Source: Gemmatimonadaceae bacterium
GTDB taxonomy: Bacteria; Latescibacterota; UBA2968; UBA8231
Assembly (NCBI GenBank): GCA_002726335.1
Contig: PBSR01000112.1
Location: 1 to 16,424 of the forward strand
Length of the DNA: 16,424 bases
Direction of reading: 5' to 3'
Positions within the stretch are counted from its first letter, which is position 1; every line of letters starts with the position of its first letter. Positions 15,014 to 16,424 of the stretch are shown in pieces. A program made the translations under genes and the position numbers. The notes below the pieces were generated by a model that saw only the letters and a list, made by a program, of their open reading frames with translations, was not told the DNA's origin and searched no databases.

Positions 15014-15448
15014 ATGTTCCTCACCCTCCTCGCCGTCACTCTCGCCGTCGCCTTCGCCACCGCCGCCATCATCGCCCGGGTCTTCAGCAACCCGATAGAC
15101 CGTATCCTCTCGCGTATCATCGCCGACGACATCTCCTCGGCCTGGCGCAAATACCTGACCTTTGCCATCTACGTCACCGGCGTCTCCGGCGGGGTACGCA
15201 TCTGGGACCTCGAGAAGTACATCACTCCGGAGAGAGTCCCCAAGTCCCGCGGCCTGGAGGGCACCGTCGATGCCGTCGCGAAGGTCGTAGAACTGACCAC
15301 CGAGCGTTGGATCCTGGAAGTCTACCGCACCCTCATCGGCACCCTGCAGAGCGTCGCCTGGATGCTCCTGGTCTTCTTCCTGTTCGCCCTCATCGCCTAC
15401 GTAGTAGTAAGATTCGGCGAACGCCGAGCCGAACCCAAGAAAGATTGA
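15014..15448 (+). CDS. Unknown membrane protein with N- and C-terminal helices
   Basis: The 144-residue protein is not recognised. It has a hydrophobic helix at 2-22 (FLTLLAVTLAVAFATAAII) and another at about 113-133 (SVAWMLLVFFLFALIAYVVV), ending in a charged tail (ERRAEPKKD). The ~90 residues between them are mixed polar and aromatic, with a weakly hydrophobic patch (YLTFAIYVTGVSGGVRIW, 47-64). The first helix could also act as an uncleaved signal anchor. It starts 27 bases after the terminator region and is monocistronic. Its codon use matches its neighbours, which supports it as real, but no function can be given. Confidence 0.75.
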   Translation: MFLTLLAVTLAVAFATAAIIARVFSNPIDRILSRIIADDISSAWRKYLTFAIYVTGVSGGVRIWDLEKYITPERVPKSRGLEGTVDAVAKVVELTTERWILEVYRTLIGTLQSVAWMLLVFFLFALIAYVVVRFGERRAEPKKD

Positions 15449-15561
15449 GATCCACCCCAGGAAGGCTGACGGTTCCCACTCATCAGCCATCCGTCACAGC
15501 CGTCCAGTACTCCTCCACAGCCAGTCGATCTGCAACGTCTCGGTTCAGCACCGATCCCGGA

Positions 15562-15730
15562 GCGCGTTGGCGCCGGCGGGCGTAGGCGCATTACGCCGGC
15601 CCCGAAGCCTCGTTCTGGTGTGTATACCGTCGAGACGCGAAGCGGCTCGAATCTCGCCAGGTCATCCGCCGATCATCGATCCAGCGCAAGAGCCGGCGTA
15701 CGGCGCCGTAGCCCGCCGGCGCCAACGCGC
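15562..15730. repeat. Long inverted repeat: 39-bp arms around 91 bp
   Basis: The left arm (15562-15600) and right arm (15692-15730) are inverted copies. The outer 20 bases are a perfect match (GCGCGTTGGCGCCGGCGGGC and its complement), and 14 of the next 19 match. The right arm contains the perfect palindrome TACGGCGCCGTA (15699-15710). Flanking target duplications are not evident. It could be a MITE-like or REP-like element or a pair of recombination sites. Confidence 0.85.
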
Positions 15731-15785
15731 CCACGACAAACCATTGCAGAATCCACAAGAACCCGTAGCTTTTAAAGTTCTCCAA
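15591..15785 (-). CDS. Possible small single-helix membrane protein
   Basis: A 64-residue frame begins at a TTG (15785) and reads FKSYGFLWILQWFVVGALAP as a hydrophobic helix followed by a basic segment (GYGAVRRLLRWIDDRR). Third-position G/C is high, as in real genes, but there is no ribosome binding site or ATG, and the stop lies in the left arm of the inverted repeat. It may be the remnant of a larger gene. Confidence 0.25.
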   Translation of the reverse strand: MENFKSYGFLWILQWFVVGALAPAGYGAVRRLLRWIDDRRMTWRDSSRFASRRYTHQNEASGPA

Positions 15786-15820
15786 GAACCAGACCAGACA
15801 GCAAGAAAGGGAACACCCAA

Positions 15821-16033
15821 GTGGCTGATTCCATCTTTGCCAGTGACATCACCGACGAAGTGCAGCAGGTCGACAACCGATACAGACTGTGCCACGGGCT
15901 TTTCGATCGCGCCCGCAAGGTGAATGTCTCGCCTGTGACAGAGGGCAGCTTTCGCCCCAATCCGACCGTACGCGCCCTGACCGACTACTCCGGAACCACC
16001 CCGGTCGTGCCGGAGATTCCTGCCGAAAACTGA
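15821..16033 (+). CDS. rpoZ: Probable RNA polymerase omega subunit (RpoZ-like), divergent
   Basis: The 70-residue protein starts at GTG 15821, with AAAGGGA about eight bases upstream and no ATG available. Residues 14-33 (VQQVDNRYRLCHGLFDRARK) follow the omega pattern of an N-R-(F/Y)-x-L turn, then a helix ending RAR. Residues 47-53 (NPTVRAL) match the conserved K-P/T-T-V-x-A-L segment. Omega is a small cytosolic subunit that helps assemble RNA polymerase. The usual basic and aliphatic residues between the motifs are weaker here, and the length is short, so the call is tentative. A place near ahcY and other housekeeping genes is plausible. A long inverted repeat lies just upstream. Confidence 0.5.
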   Translation: MADSIFASDITDEVQQVDNRYRLCHGLFDRARKVNVSPVTEGSFRPNPTVRALTDYSGTTPVVPEIPAEN

Positions 16034-16038
16034 GGCAG

Positions 16039-16057
16039 AGGGGAATCTTGTTCCCCT
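16039..16057. terminator. Hairpin after the omega-like gene
   Basis: AGGGGAA (16039-16045) and TTCCCCT (16051-16057) form a perfect 7-bp stem with a 5-base loop, six bases after the stop codon. No T-run follows, so its role in termination is uncertain. Confidence 0.4.
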
Positions 16058-16059
16058 GT

Positions 16060-16241
16060 TCGCCGCCGGTCTCGCCATAACCAGAGAGAGGCCCGGTGGC
16101 ACAGCCCTTGCAATAGCTCTGAGTGAAGAGCGGCCTGAATTCACCTTTGAATGCCCCGGCGGAAGCTTTCCATAGACATGGAGCTTCGACAAAACGAACC
16201 GGCATTCCAGTGAGTTGGCTGCTCTTTCCTTTTCCTGTCTG
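16060..16241. other. Structured intergenic DNA, unidentified
   Basis: Nested inverted repeats occur at 16149-16206: GAATGCC near 16149 pairs with GGCATTC near 16201, and inside it GAAGCT (16162-16167) pairs with AGCTTC (16182-16187) around CCAT-AGAC-ATGG. Such nesting suits a structured RNA on either strand. I cannot match it to a known RNA family. Confidence 0.35.
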
Positions 16242-16287
16242 AAACGAAATGAGGGGCTCGCGCGGCGCGCGAGCCCCCTTTTCGTTT
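16242..16287 (-). terminator. Strong terminator after ahcY, possibly two-way
   Basis: GGGGCTCGCGC (16253-16263) pairs with GCGCGAGCCCC (16267-16277) around a 3-base loop. An outer AAACGAAA (16242-16249) pairs with TTTCGTTT (16280-16287). T-rich sequence follows the stem on both strands. It lies 25 bases past the ahcY stop on the minus strand. Confidence 0.88.
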
Positions 16288-16311
16288 GGGAGTTCTGCCT
16301 GAGAAGACGGT

Positions 16312-16424
16312 TCAGTAGCGGTAGTGCTCCGCCTTATACGGACCGCTCCGCTTCAGTCCCAGATAGTCCGCCTGCTCCTTGCTGAGCTTCTCGAGCTTGA
16401 TGCCCAGCTTCTTCAGATGCAGTC
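16312..16424 (-). CDS. ahcY: Adenosylhomocysteinase, C-terminal fragment
   Basis: The 36 visible codons before the TGA (16312-16314) read [20 protein letters not shown] and end [10 protein letters not shown], the characteristic C-terminus of S-adenosyl-L-homocysteine hydrolase. In that enzyme the closing K-x-x-H-Y-R-Y reaches into the NAD site of the neighbouring subunit. The enzyme splits S-adenosylhomocysteine into adenosine and homocysteine in the methyl cycle. The rest of the gene lies beyond the window. A strong hairpin terminator follows the stop. Confidence 0.93.
   Translation of the reverse strand, partial: LHLKKLGIKLEKLSKEQADYLGLKRSGPYKAEHYRY

Larger units (their letters stand above)
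15449..15820. other. Gene-poor stretch
   Basis: These 372 bases hold no confident gene. They contain a long inverted repeat (15562-15730), a doubtful minus-strand small protein (15591-15785) and, near 15456-15490, a short inverted pair (GGCTGA with TCAGCC) that might help end transcription of the upstream gene. Confidence 0.6.

Noticed and set aside
15662..16192. Minus-strand open frame of 176 codons across the omega-like gene
   Set aside because: It overlaps a better-supported plus-strand gene, crosses the inverted repeat, and has no recognisable domain.
16060..16241. tRNA, tmRNA, 6S RNA or known riboswitch
   Set aside because: None of the conserved motifs I know for these families could be found on either strand.

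Overview
The window is GC-rich DNA with short intergenic gaps, apparently from a Gram-negative environmental bacterium. The Gram-negative call rests on a probable outer-membrane DUF5916 barrel protein with a signal peptide. The gene mix (three phytanoyl-CoA-dioxygenase-type enzymes in about 8 kb, a ThuA-like protein, a sialidase-like protein, DUF5916, and a class III cyclase fused to TolB-like and TPR parts) is the kind found in Latescibacterota, Poribacteria, Planctomycetota or Gemmatimonadota genomes. That placement is inference from gene content; no rRNA or tRNA was seen.

Layout. 1-154 (-): start of a sialidase-like gene, cut by the window edge. 194-910 (+): a protein made of two copies of one domain. 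1138-3221 (+): a two-gene operon with an ATGA overlap, encoding a DUF2089 zinc-ribbon/HTH protein and a DUF4097-type beta-repeat protein with a striking histidine every 18 residues. 3478-6014 (+): a DUF5916 outer-membrane protein whose last ~53 codons are displaced by a one-base frameshift. 6027-7626 (-): SDR epimerase plus PhyH oxygenase operon. 7760-9574 (+), divergent from it: adenylate cyclase/TolB-like/TPR protein. 9651-11254 (+): PhyH plus ThuA operon with an ATGA overlap. 11322-12566 (-): iron-type alcohol dehydrogenase. 12739-14931 (+): NIPSNAP protein, a small two-helix membrane protein, a third PhyH oxygenase and a KDPG/KHG-type aldolase, ending in a clear hairpin terminator. 15014-15448 (+): a two-helix membrane protein. 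15449-15820: gene-poor, with a long inverted repeat. 15821-16033 (+): a short protein resembling RNA polymerase omega. 16034-16311: structured non-coding DNA and a strong two-way terminator. 16312-16424 (-): 3' end of ahcY.

How the genes may work together. The central 6-15 kb reads as small-molecule catabolism: Fe(II)/2-oxoglutarate oxygenases, an epimerase/dehydrogenase, an Fe-dependent alcohol dehydrogenase, a ThuA-like sugar protein and a 2-keto-3-deoxy sugar acid aldolase. A cAMP-producing sensor-like protein sits between two of the oxygenase operons. The pathway and substrate cannot be read from the sequence. The most unusual item is the 18-residue histidine ladder at 2250-2958. Other points worth checking are the frameshift in the DUF5916 gene, a 31-bp repeat that looks like a leftover 3' end of a second alcohol dehydrogenase gene, a PhyH enzyme with HxG in place of the metal-binding HxD, a coding-like tail after the third PhyH stop codon, and several starts with a -10 box so close that the mRNA may be leaderless.
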